From positions 24,861,874 to 24,925,873 of the forward strand of contig CM055111.1 in assembly GCA_029204225.1 (NCBI GenBank): a DNA stretch of 64,000 nt, read 5' to 3'. Position numbers and translations under genes: made by a program. Under the pieces are notes generated by a model. It did no database searches, was not told where the DNA came from, and was given only the letters and a program-made list of their open reading frames with translations. Of the stretch, positions 38,611-48,377 are shown in pieces; the first letter of the stretch is position 1, and every line of letters starts with the position of its first letter. Source of the DNA: Diphasiastrum complanatum. Its lineage: Eukaryota; Streptophyta; Lycopodiopsida; Lycopodiales; Lycopodiaceae.

Positions 38611-39234
38611 ATAGTATGCACTTATCCGAAGTTGATAGGCATAGCACAGGCACCGAGGAAAATAGGAACAACCCTTTAGTTCCTATTATTTTTTCCCATA
38701 AGCTTGGAAGCATAATCCCCACATGACAATAAAATCGAGGCCACTACAACTTGTCATTCACTTCTACATTCAACTCATCATCTTCTAAGCCTAGCAAAAT
38801 ATCTAGCTCATTTTTTGGGCCTTATATGGTACATAACCTTCCTCATTCGTTTTCGTAAAAACCTCATCGACTTTGGAACATTAAAGGCATTCTGCCCATA
38901 ACATCCATGGGCTTTGAATATATACCAAAACCAATGTATACATGACAAGGAGTGCTAAAGATGAGTCAAAGAAGAATATTGTGCATAAGTATTAAGTATA
39001 GGCTAAAGCCCCTGGAAGGAACCTTTCCTCTTTCTAAGGGCAATTTCCTTGAGCGGAATGAAGCGTTTCCTAGAAGCTTACCTTATGTAATGCCTCGACT
39101 CGTTTTCTAAAAAAAAAACTCGTAGTTCCCTACCCAGGCCATAATGCCTTGCTTGAAGAGTCTCCGTAGGCATTATGGTTGCGGCAAGAACATGGATTCA
39201 ACATCCAAGGAGAGATGCATGGGTAAGCAAGACA
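38611..39234. other. No gene seen
   Basis: No protein-like frame or clear repeat. Confidence 0.35.
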
Positions 39235-39354
39235 TCTATTGGGTTTAGACTTTTTTGGTCATTTTTTAGTCTAAAGCCCTCAAAGCTGCATGGTTAAGGA
39301 AAAGGTCTATTGGGTTTAGACTTTTTTGAGGTCATTTTTTAGTCTAAAGCCCTC
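39235..39354. repeat. Direct duplication of a 47-bp imperfect hairpin
   Basis: TCTATTGGGTTTAGACTTTTTT is followed by GTCATTTTTTAGTCTAAAGCCC at 39235-39279 and again at 39306-39352. Within each copy GGGTTTAGAC and GTCTAAAGCCC form a near-perfect inverted repeat with a T-rich loop. Confidence 0.8.
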
Positions 39355-39539
39355 AGCACATGCCTATAACCTTCACTTTGAATTTCCCAGCCAATGCTTT
39401 TGGGTACTATCAACCCATGGGATCATAGAGACCCAAGAGTCGAACCTGGGTGGGCATTTCCCAGAAAATGGGGACGTGTAAACTGCAATATGCATGCAAC
39501 TGCTCTCATTACTACTCACCAATAAAGCCGAGTAGTCCT

Positions 39540-40600
39540 TAACACTCCTGCTTGTGATGATTTGCAGTCTGCAGAATGTGGATCTTTAGCAGCCTGCTAC
39601 CGTATCCCTTGCAGCTGCAAACAAATCAGAATACCAAAGATCTTTGATCACATAAATTAGCCCTTGCTGACTTCATGTATTGCAAAATGTGGGTCTCGAG
39701 TCCTCTCGACTCTCCACTCTCCACTCTCACCTTTCGACTATCCAGGGACCAGCAGCGTACTGCTGCCGTATCTCCTTGTGCAGCTCCAAATCAGATTACA
39801 ACAGATCTGTATCACAGAGGTCATGACGCCCGTGCTCGCTTCAGAAGCTTACTTCTAGTCTGAACAATAATGTAGAATGGTTAGTTTGTAGCTGTCCACT
39901 GACAGCTCCCAGTGCCCACACTGCCTACCACGTATTGCTTACTGCCCATATACGTCATAACTCATTTGCAAATAATGCGTTGAACGTTCTTTTTGAAGGC
40001 CAGCTTCAAAACCGGAGATTTACCTTCCTAGTATGCTACATTGGTGTTACAGCTGAGAGGTGAAGTGTAAAAGGTTATTAATAAGCAATGGTTAATCTTT
40101 TTGAGAGAGAAAAAAAGAAGTTACATCCAGGAACACAGGTTTGCACTTTGTACTTCATTTCAGTATTTTCAGGATATTCATGATTGAGGTCGAGGATTCA
40201 TGAAAGGAAAGGTGAGCATGTGCCATCGGTCATGCTCCTGATAATTTTTCGAGCCAACCTTATTATAAACTTACAGCACTTTAGCGAAAGCAGCTCCAAT
40301 GAAATAGATATGCGATTACAAAGATCAGACCGTGCTCACTTCAGAAGCTGCAGAATAATAAGGTAGAATGGACAGTTCTTGGTTGTCTGCTGACAGCTCC
40401 ACTGCGTAGTGCCAACTGCCCATATATGTCATGACTCATTTGGATTCACGTTAACAGCCAGCATGGATACTGGAAAATTACCCTCCTATTGTCCCACATT
40501 GTTGTTACAGCCTAGAGGTGAAATGTAAAAGGTACTTCGAGGAGCACAAGTCACTTGGTACTTCATTCCAGGTGTACATTTATGATTGAGGGAAGTGCTT
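39540..40600. repeat. Three diverged direct repeats, units of roughly 150-500 bp
   Basis: 39800-40190 and 40300-40590 share GTGCTCRCTTCAGAAGCT, TAGAATGG, CTGACAGCTCC, ACTGCCCATATAYGTCAT and GTTACAGC, then GAGGTGAARTGTAAAAGGT and ATTYATGATTGAGG. A shorter, older copy (39590-39670) repeats the CTACCGTATCYCTTG and CAAATCAGA blocks of 39755-39800. No protein-like frame spans the repeats. Confidence 0.7.
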
Positions 40601-40890
40601 TGGAAACCTCTTTTGAGTTATTCTCCAAAAATCGGCATTTTATAGAATTTCTCATTTTTTTGAAGACTTTTACTATATGCTTGTATAAAAATTGTCGAAC
40701 ATTTTATAATGCCGGTTTTTGAGAAAACTTGGCGGCTCCATTCCTATAGTTTGCTGGTTTTTTCGAGCACTGATTGAGCCTCGAGGGTATACGAAAGAAA
40801 AGGTGAGCATGGGCACTGATTAATTGTGACTATTGGAGAGAATATGGTGGTGGATGAGGGAGAACCCAACTTACCTTTGCAAGTGTTGTT
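40601..40890. other. No gene seen
   Basis: Short spacer without recognisable features. Confidence 0.3.
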
Positions 40891-40894
40891 GGGA

Positions 40895-41060
40895 ATATGC
40901 TCCTCCCACATATTGTTGGATGAGCATTCTATTAAAACTGTTTTTGTCGGTTATTCTTCTTCTAATGGCATGTATTGACTGTATAATATTGTAACTTGTA
41001 AAATTTTTACTAGCAGGGATGTGACCTTTCTTGAAGATACATTTATTGATTTGTAGGGCA
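40895..41060 (+). pseudogene. Copia integrase-tail fragment
   Basis: One frame reads LDEHSIKTVFVGYSSSNGMY, a stop, then LYNIVTCKIFTSRDVTFLED. It is homologous to the integrase C-terminal block seen in A (GIFVGYGENSKGYRVFNPIT, SRDVIFDE). An isolated scrap. Confidence 0.75.
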
Positions 41061-41633
41061 AGCACTGAGTTCAATCTATAGACTCTGCCCCGAAAGCTGA
41101 TGAATATTGATTTACCATTTCGATTCCTTCAAGTAGTCAAACTATATAGACAGTAACAAATTCAAAAGAAGCTGCAACTCGGGAACGACCTATAAGCACT
41201 AGGACCTCTCTTATCATGTGATGTCACTTCCACCTTTCGATGATGAGCATGCACAAAAAAAGGAGCCACCTCCCTCAAGAAAAGAGCTAGATGTGTGGTG
41301 GTAGACTACTGTACCATACATATGGTTAGTAGACAAAAGAGGTGAAGTCTTCTTAGGTGTGTGGTCTGCTGTCGTACAACAATATCACACCCAACGATAT
41401 GACAACGCATTTCTTTAAAGAAAGACCCTGCTAAAGCACACCGGCCGAAGACAGGAACTAGATGGAAGTTGAGATAAAGAAAGAGAGATAAGGATCTCAC
41501 AAACCCTGGTACAATGTGCCAATGGTTGTCCTTGCACAGCTCGTACTCAAGGTATGTTTTCTAATGGTTTAAGATCAAGATATTTGAGGTCGGATACTGA
41601 TTCATCGGAACTAATATCGTTGTCTTTGCACAG
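41061..41633 (+). other. Possible upstream exon of the methyltransferase-like gene
   Basis: Just before the donor AAG|GTATGT at 41552, a frame reads GSHKPWYNVPMVVLAQLVLK and would join in phase with the next exon. An in-frame stop lies directly upstream, so exon limits are uncertain. The rest shows nothing. Confidence 0.25.
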
Positions 41634-42822
41634 GATGAATTTGATAGATTGGTACATGAGCATGACTCGGTGATTGATGGGCAGCATTTGACAGAAGAAG
41701 AACGCAACGAACGCCATGACATCGCTGTACAGGTTTGTGACATCTCCTTCAATATTCTAGTGGAAAAATCTGTAATTGGTAAACACTAACAGTTTTTGCT
41801 TGTAGGCTATTGAAAAATCTATAAATAACAAGGCGTATAAGCTGGCTATCATTGCCAACCCTACGAATGGAACTAGATTCTTTAATATTATGTATAACTT
41901 GGATTGGAGTGCGAAGGGAATAGTGGTGACTGAAGACAAACTCCAGACTATCGCAGCATCTTGTGTTAGCACAACGAAGCAAGTTTGCAACTCGTAACCA
42001 TTCATGCTCTAAACATGCAATCATAGCATCTGTTACACACCAAGTGTAATAATAGCATCTTTCAAATGACACAAATTGACATATTGTCACAGGAAGAAAG
42101 AAGTCATTGCGTTTCTTGGAGGAGACAAGCAACAAAGAGAAGCTATGAGTATGAGCTCTGATAACAAAAGCTTCAGACGGTACATGGCAAAGGACAGCAA
42201 ATGATTGAAATGGCCAAGGGCATTGTCATGCAGCTGGCCATGGCAGATGATGGCTCTTCACTTCCAGAAGGACACAAGATCTTCTTCAGGAGACAACGCC
42301 AATTACACTTTCAGCTTGCCTTTTCTAATTTGCAGAAAGAAATGAAGAATGCAGCTGGTGAGGATAAGCAACCAAAGCTAGTTTTGTGTGCTCGAAGGCT
42401 TGTCTATAGGTATGGTACTACATAAGTAGTTGTCTACTTTTATTTGTCTAAATAGTTGTCATGGTACTACCATGACTTTCACATTCTGAAGCTTTATACC
42501 TCATCTAAAATAATCAAATTGTTGCAGATGGTTGACCTCACTGCTCAAAGAGAAGACTATAACAAACTATCCAATTGAGGTAACTGACTGGCTAGTGGTT
42601 GATGGACCCCAGAGCATGTTTCCACTTGAGTAGAATGACATGGATATCACTTCTTGGGAGCGTAAGTGGTGTCCTTGGTGGTTGGATTACCCAGCAGGCC
42701 AAGTTCCCCCTTCTGAGAGAGATTTGCAAGCAAGGAGGCAAGCCATGATACAAGGCAAAAGACAAAACACCCAAGAACCCGAACAAGGATTAGCCTCCAA
42801 GAGAAAGGTATTAGCTAGATAG
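41634..42822 (+). pseudogene. 5' part of methyltransferase-like gene, cut by element E
   Basis: Exons are inferred from phase-consistent GT-AG sites: 41634-41732, 41806-41993, 42093-42409 and 42528-42822. Product blocks: DEFDRLVHEHDSVIDGQHL, YKLAIIANPTNGTRFFNIMY, SKKEVIAFLGGDKQQ, MIEMAKGIVMQLAMADDGSS, KIFFRRQRQLHFQLAF, WLTSLLKEKTITNYPIEVTD and WERKWCPWWLDYPAG. No domain is recognised in this part. Damage: a one-base shift near 42166 (A4 run) and TAG at 42631-42633. The last exon runs into GATAG, the target duplication of E. Linkage to the 3' part rests on the frame continuing across the insertion and on the shared target site. Confidence 0.55.
42818..42822. repeat. Target-site duplication of element E, left copy
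   Basis: GATAG directly precedes the 5' LTR; the same five bases directly follow the 3' LTR at 48378-48382. Confidence 0.95.
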
Positions 42823-43469
42823 TGTGAAAATTGTCAACATTTCCTTGTCTAGTTTTAGGCCAAAATTGCTAAAAATGGCACATAGTTTAGGATCTGACTT
42901 TTCACACGTGTGAAACAGGTCTAGATATTTTTAGTAAGTGTATTTTTTCAGTATGAAGAAGTGTCAAACTTCAAGACCTTCGAAATGAGTCCATTTTCAT
43001 GTATTTTGGACATATATGCCAATTTTACCTATATAGGGCATATTTTAGGTAAGGAGGGTCTAGAGAGAGGAGAGAGAGTCATCTCTCTCAGCTATATATA
43101 GCAGGTAGGCCGTGGAGAAACAGGTTGGAGCAGATCCATTGTATTCATTTGCTTAATGAGAGATTTTTCTATTGGGTTCTCCTTCCATTGTTGGCATTGT
43201 GTAGTGATTGAGTTCAAGCTTTGTGTGTATGATCTTAGGTGCTTTCCAAAAGTGATAGGCTGATGTATTATGGACTGTATAATGCTATTTTGGGCCGCAC
43301 TTGATGTTTATGGAAGTTTCCATTTGTGATAAATGCTTTTTGATCAAGTTCTTTGCATTCTAGGTAGCATAGAATGTGTTGCCAATTCCTAGCTTATGTA
43401 GTTTGGAGTGCAAGCATTCAAGCCAATGATCTTGGAGTTTAGATCCACTTAGGATCTGTATTTTTCACA
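42823..43469 (+). repeat. Element E 5' LTR
   Basis: It carries TTCACACGTGTGAA (42901-42914), a GA/CT-rich inverted stretch (43063-43090) and TATATATA at 43093-43100, a credible core promoter driving the element transcript. Confidence 0.95.
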
Positions 43470-44642
43470 TGGTATCAGAGCTGGTTGGCTTCTATTTACA
43501 GTAAGTATTCCATTTTTGGTGATATTTGGATGTTTGATCAAGTTCTAGCATGATTTTGCATTGCTTTGTTGATCAAATCTTACTAACCTTTGTTTTGTGA
43601 GTTGAACTTGTGGATCAAAAGCATATTTCAGGTCTATTGAAGATCAGAGGCTGAAAAGAAACTATTTTGGATCAGATCATAACACCTAATCATTTGTGAT
43701 TGTGAGGCTTGTGCATATTCAATACTAACAATGTTCTTTTCAATCCTATTGTTGACAATCTCCATTCTTGGATGAACACTCTCCTTAAGTGGATGAAACT
43801 TCTCCTTAAGTGGATGACAAATGCTCTTTTGAGTGAGTTGTAATTCTCCTAAAGGCTGAGCAAAGCTCCCATTTGGATGAAAGATCCCCTTTTTTGGGTG
43901 AACATATTGTAAGCTCCATTGTGAAGAGCATATTGTAAAGATTGTCATCAATTTTGGCATAAATTTTGGTGTACTTTGTTGAGCATGTAAGTAACTCTCC
44001 TTATGTAATTTGATTGGAGCATTTGCTGGAAGGTGTTAACCATTATGCAAGTGTGTTTTCAGGTTCTTAACAGGTTGAGGAACATTCTCATGTGAAGTGA
44101 TCTTAGATCTACATCTAAACACCAAATTTTGACAAGATAGTGAAGCTAGTCTTGTGATTCACTAAGTGTGCTCATTCATTCACCTCTAAATCTTGTATTT
44201 ATCACTTGCTGGAGTTTATAAACTTTTAGAAGTGTGGTTTACATGTGGTTTTACAGGTTGAATCAATATCTTAGTGTGGTGATCATATGTTGATCAAGTT
44301 TGTTCATTACTAGGTAATTTTGGCATCCTAGTTTTGGGTATTTTCTAAGAATGCAAGTAACTCTTCACACCATAACTTGATTTGGTCACTTGCTGGAAAG
44401 TTTGAGAGCTTAAGCAAGAGTGTGTTCAGGTTGGTTTGAGTTTGTAATCCATTCTTAGTGTGTGCAAAGTGTTGCATGTGTTTCAATCTTCCTTTCTATG
44501 CTTGAAAGCCAAATAGTTTCAAGATAGAGGTCATTTAGGGTTCTAAATCTTTTAAGATCTTCTCCTTCTTCATTTATTGAGAGAAAGGAGAGTGCTAGGT
44601 GCATTAGAACAGAGCCTAAGGACACAAGAAGATTTTAGCATC
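43470..44642 (+). promoter_or_regulatory. Element E primer site and 1.2-kb leader
   Basis: TGGTATCAGAGCTGG at 43470 is the initiator-Met primer site. The leader has short internal duplications: CTCCTTAAGTGGATGA twice at 43790-43817. A longer diverged pair (GCAAGTAACTCT, then TTGCTGGAA, then GTGTGTTTTCAGG-like) lies near 43988-44065 and 44354-44432. These could contribute to packaging or splicing; that is speculation. Confidence 0.8.
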
Positions 44643-46895
44643 ATGACATCCAATGGTGGAATCATGTTGGAAGCTAAAGAGAGGTTAAACTCTACAAACT
44701 ATTCAACTTGGAAAGTGAGGATGGAGTCTTTACTAGAGTTGAATGAGCTAATGGATATAGTTGTGGGAATTGAAGAAAGACCTCTAATTCTTCAAGAGCA
44801 ACTAAATTTTGATAGAAGGGCTAAAAGAGCCTTACATATCATAAAGATGAATGTTACCAATGAACTTCTTAAAGAAGTTGGTAAATGTACTTCTTCAAGT
44901 GAAGCATGGAATGCTTTGAAGAAGATCTATGAGTCCAAATCCACATCTAGGGTTCTCACCCTAAGAAGGCAAATCTTCCAAAGTTGTCAAAGAGAGGGAG
45001 AGAGTGCACATTCATTTGTCTTGAAGGTTAAATCCTTGAATGATGATCTAGCATGCATAGATGAAAGCATAAAGGATGGGGAACTAGTTCAAGTCATGTT
45101 GAATGGTTTGCTTGATGAACATTCTAACCTTGTACAATGCTTTGCTATACAAAAGTCCTTGCCAAGTGTCAATGACTTGCAAGAGATCTTGGTGGCTGAA
45201 GAGCATAGGTTGCAAGCCAAAGGTGGTGGTGCATCAACACAAGGTGGAGATGAAGAAGCTCTTTTCACAAAGGGCAAGTTCAAAGGCAAGTGGTCCAAGC
45301 AAGGTAGTTTGGAGCATGGAAAGCATTCTTCTTCTTTGCAAAGTAGGAAGCAAGATAAGTCCAAGTTCAAATGTTTTTATTGTGGAGTGAAAGGACATTT
45401 TGCAAATGAATGCCATAAGAAACAAAATGCTAGATCTAGGTTGAGATCTAATGTACTTCTTGGAGATGATAATTGTTGTGCTAACTTGGCAAGCTTTGGT
45501 GAATCTATGGTCAATTTTTTGGATCCATTGGATCTTGAAGATGGACTAGTGCTACCTACTAGTCAAATGGAGTCATGTGGAGCTAAATTAGCATCATGTT
45601 TGTACTCTTCTACTCATGGACTTCCAAGGCTTGGTGGTTCTTCAATGGTGCTAGATGGCAAGTGCAAAAATGGAAAAGGTAAGGAAGGAGCTAACTTCAT
45701 CAATGGAGTTGATGAAGATTCTTCTTTGGAAGTGATTGTTGCTAATGACTTGTTTGTTCATATGGAAAAAGATGGAGATGCTAAGTGTCATTCTTTGCAA
45801 GAAGATGGTTGTTCTTCTAATTCTTTTCATATTGATGTATGTAATCATGTGGGAAAAGATGATGGTGCTTTGAGCATGCTTGAAGGAAATGGTTCTTTTA
45901 CATCTTTTTGTGATAAAGTCATTTGTGCAACAAGTGGTGTCACATTTCTTCATAAAAAGAGTAGATCAAAGGTTTCTATCATGAGACTTGGTGAGGGAGA
46001 TCACAAGTCAAAAGGAAGAGAAGTATGTGAAGTGTTCAAAGTAGGATGTACTTTGAATGATGTTTTTATGAACGATAGTGAGGAAGAATCATTATCATAT
46101 GACTCATTACCTAAATCATTGAGTAGAAGTTCATGTTTGAAAAGAGAGAGTACTTCAATCACTCTTATGTTGAAGGTACTAAGGATTCTTTTCTTGGCTT
46201 CTAATATTCAAGAGTCTTCTACTTCTTATGGTGCAACTATCAAGAGGGAGGTTTCTAACTTTTGTGGTGCTAGCATTAAGAGGGAGTCTTGTGAAGGAAA
46301 GGGCAATGGAAGAGTGGTTCTTGGGAAGATCCAAAGCATGGATCTAACATCTCTTCATCAACTCGAAGCATTCTTTGATTGTGGTGGATTGTTCATTCAT
46401 GGTCAAGATGGCAAAAGGTTGGTTGAAGAAGACTACATGGAGCAACTCAAGTGGCAACTTCTTCAAGGCAAGGGAGATATCATTGGTGAGCTTATTGAGG
46501 TTTGTTATGAACTCAAGAGGGCTGTTTTGATTAGGTTTGATACTCATCTTCACCTACTCTACTTCATGTTAAATGGAAATGTTGGAATCTATCTTTTGGT
46601 TTATGATGGTGGCATTGTTTTCACTAACTATAGTGAAGGGTCAAATTTGAGCATTGATGAGATCTTGTGGGATCTTAATCATGTGTTTGAGAGGGAGTAT
46701 CTTCAGAGTTTCAGATCTGAAGATGTTCACATATGCAAGATCTTTGATGTCTTATTGGAAGATCAAGAGGTTGATCTTGGATTGCTTCATCAACACCAAG
46801 AGACAAGTGGCAATTCGAAGCTAGTGAAAAGCATCAAAGAAGAGACAAATGGTCAAGGCATTTTGGATCTGTTTTTACAGGTTCTTGAAGGTTAA
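44643..46895 (+). CDS. Element E Gag with a C-terminal extension of unknown function
   Basis: 750 codons from ATG 44643, chosen because Gag homology (ERLNSTNYSTWKVRMESL) begins right after it. Residues about 10-215 are the Copia Gag (UBN2-like) domain. An intact zinc knuckle C-X2-C-X4-H-X4-C starts at residue 244 (CFYCGVKGHFANEC). The remaining 490 residues, about twice the length of Gag itself, have no Copia pol motif and nothing I recognise. They are Ser- and charge-rich early on (DSEEESLSYDSL, two GA(T/S)IKRE copies) and more compact-looking near the end (LIEVCYELKRAVLIRFDTHL, GIYLLVYDGGIVFTNY). Normal Copia elements have protease DSGA directly after the knuckle; here it is absent. The frame ends at TAA 46893-46895. 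Confidence 0.8.
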   Translation: MTSNGGIMLEAKERLNSTNYSTWKVRMESLLELNELMDIVVGIEERPLILQEQLNFDRRAKRALHIIKMNVTNELLKEVGKCTSSSEAWNALKKIYESKSTSRVLTLRRQIFQSCQREGESAHSFVLKVKSLNDDLACIDESIKDGELVQVMLNGLLDEHSNLVQCFAIQKSLPSVNDLQEILVAEEHRLQAKGGGASTQGGDEEALFTKGKFKGKWSKQGSLEHGKHSSSLQSRKQDKSKFKCFYCGVKGHFANECHKKQNARSRLRSNVLLGDDNCCANLASFGESMVNFLDPLDLEDGLVLPTSQMESCGAKLASCLYSSTHGLPRLGGSSMVLDGKCKNGKGKEGANFINGVDEDSSLEVIVANDLFVHMEKDGDAKCHSLQEDGCSSNSFHIDVCNHVGKDDGALSMLEGNGSFTSFCDKVICATSGVTFLHKKSRSKVSIMRLGEGDHKSKGREVCEVFKVGCTLNDVFMNDSEEESLSYDSLPKSLSRSSCLKRESTSITLMLKVLRILFLASNIQESSTSYGATIKREVSNFCGASIKRESCEGKGNGRVVLGKIQSMDLTSLHQLEAFFDCGGLFIHGQDGKRLVEEDYMEQLKWQLLQGKGDIIGELIEVCYELKRAVLIRFDTHLHLLYFMLNGNVGIYLLVYDGGIVFTNYSEGSNLSIDEILWDLNHVFEREYLQSFRSEDVHICKIFDVLLEDQEVDLGLLHQHQETSGNSKLVKSIKEETNGQGILDLFLQVLEG

Positions 46896-47717
46896 AGTAA
46901 GGTCTTTGGAGCTGCAAGGAAGTGTCTTCTTACTCTACCTCACTTGCCTAATCTCATGTATGAACATTGTTATGTCAATGTGTTGAAATTGTCAAATTTC
47001 AATAAAACTAGTTCCATAGTTTTGCATCCTTTGGATCTTGGAGATGGAATAGTTATCATTGCTGGTTTGTATGATCAAGTACATGAATTCATTCAGATCT
47101 TGAAAGGTATTGAAGTGGTCAATATGTTTTCTTTTGAACAAAGTTCAAGATCTAGTATTCTAGTGTTGGCAAATTGGCAACTTGTTGACATTGTAGGATC
47201 AAGCGTTGTGTGCAAATCTTGTGGAGGTACTTCAAGTATTTCAAGTTCAGGTTTTGGTCATTCAAATGGAGTAGGGAACACATCTTTTTGGCATTCATTC
47301 ACTCAAAGGCTTTCATGGATTGAAGATCTACAAAGGCAAGGTGGTGATGGAAGTTCATTCATGGAGATACATGTTGCATTCACTATATGTATAGTGAAAT
47401 GTGGAGGAGGCATGCAAACACTTGTTGATCACTTTCATTTACAACTTGTTTGCTGCTATTTTACAGAGAAACCAGAGATGGATACATGGAGGAATTCATT
47501 AATTGAGATTCTATGTTCTTTTACATGTACCATTTTTATGATTCTATGTAAAATTGATGTAAGAAATAGTGAAGCATCCTATATGGACACTATTATCTAT
47601 ATCAATTATGTTGTGTCCTATTTTGTACATATTAGGATCCTTGAGAAGAGATCTATTCTGATGATGGAGATCATTCTTAAGTTGGAACAAAGTAGTGTTG
47701 TAAAACTAGCAAGTTAA
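46896..47717 (+). CDS. Element E second reading frame, in phase with the first
   Basis: After the single TAA at 46893 the same frame stays open to 47717. The first ATG is at 46956 (253 codons). Product blocks: YVNVLKLSN, LHPLDLGDGIVIIAGLYDQV, VCKSCGGTSSIS and FGHSNGVGNTSFWHSFTQRL. The C-terminal part is hydrophobic and Cys-rich with a few possible membrane-like stretches (IYINYVVSYFVHI). No known domain is recognised. Part of it (47335-47510) has a homologue in fragment H at 33540-33740. It could be expressed by stop readthrough or reinitiation, or it may simply be noncoding. Confidence 0.45.
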   Translation, partial: SKVFGAARKCLLTLPHLPNLMYEHCYVNVLKLSNFNKTSSIVLHPLDLGDGIVIIAGLYDQVHEFIQILKGIEVVNMFSFEQSSRSSILVLANWQLVDIVGSSVVCKSCGGTSSISSSGFGHSNGVGNTSFWHSFTQRLSWIEDLQRQGGDGSSFMEIHVAFTICIVKCGGGMQTLVDHFHLQLVCCYFTEKPEMDTWRNSLIEILCSFTCTIFMILCKIDVRNSEASYMDTIIYINYVVSYFVHIRILEKRSILMMEIILKLEQSSVVKLAS

Positions 47718-47730
47718 GTTGAAGAGGGAG

Positions 47731-48377
47731 TGTGAAAATTGTCAACATTTCCTTGTCTAGTTTTAGGCCAAAATTGCTAAAAATGGCACATAGTTTAGGA
47801 TCTGACTTTTCACACGTGTGAAACAGGTCTAGATATTTTTAGTAAGTGTATTTTTTCAGTATGAAGAAGTGTCAAACTTCAAGACCTTCGAAATGAGTCC
47901 ATTTTCATGTATTTTGGACATATATGCCAATTTTACCTATATAGGGCATATTTTAGGTAAGGAGGGTCTAGAGAGAGGAGAGAGAGTCATCTCTCTCAGC
48001 TATATATAGCAGGTAGGCCGTGGAGAAACAGTTTGGAGCAGATCCATTGTATTCATTTGCTTAATGAGAGATTTTTCTATTGGGTTCTCCTTCCATTGTT
48101 GGCATTGTGTAGTGATTGAGTTCAAGCTTTGTGTGTATGATCTTAGGTGCTTTCCAAAAGTGATAGGCTGATGTATTATGGACTGTATAATGCTATTTTG
48201 GGCCGCACTTGATGTTTATGGAAGTTTCCATTTGTGATAAATGCTTTTTGATCAAGTTCTTTGCATTCTAGGTAGCATAGAATGTGTTGCCAATTCCTAG
48301 CTTATGTAGTTTGGAGTGCAAGCATTCAAGCCAATGATCTTGGAGTTTAGATCCACTTAGGATCTGTATTTTTCACA
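47731..48377 (+). repeat. Element E 3' LTR
   Basis: 647 bp, identical to the 5' LTR except one base. CACACGTGTG is at 47811-47820 and TATATATA at about 48001. Confidence 0.95.

Larger units (their letters stand above)
42823..48377 (+). mobile_element. Element E: young Copia-type LTR element with Gag plus unknown coding region, no pol
   Basis: 5,555 bp with 647-bp LTRs that differ at one base (43113 G against 48021 T), perfect termini TGTGAAAA/TTTTCACA and a GATAG target duplication. This is clear proof of a recent, complete insertion. It has a primer site (43470) and a purine tract (GAAGAGGGAG before 47731). The coding region begins as a Gag closely related to those of A and D, but I find no protease, integrase, RT or RNase H motif anywhere inside. 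It therefore presumably moved using another Copia element's enzymes, like known Gag-only TR-GAG elements, but carries about 2.3 kb of extra coding-like sequence. Confidence 0.93.

Noticed and set aside
44577-44642. Upstream extension of the E Gag frame using a TTG start
   Set aside because: Gag homology begins just after the ATG at 44643; no reason to use a non-ATG start.
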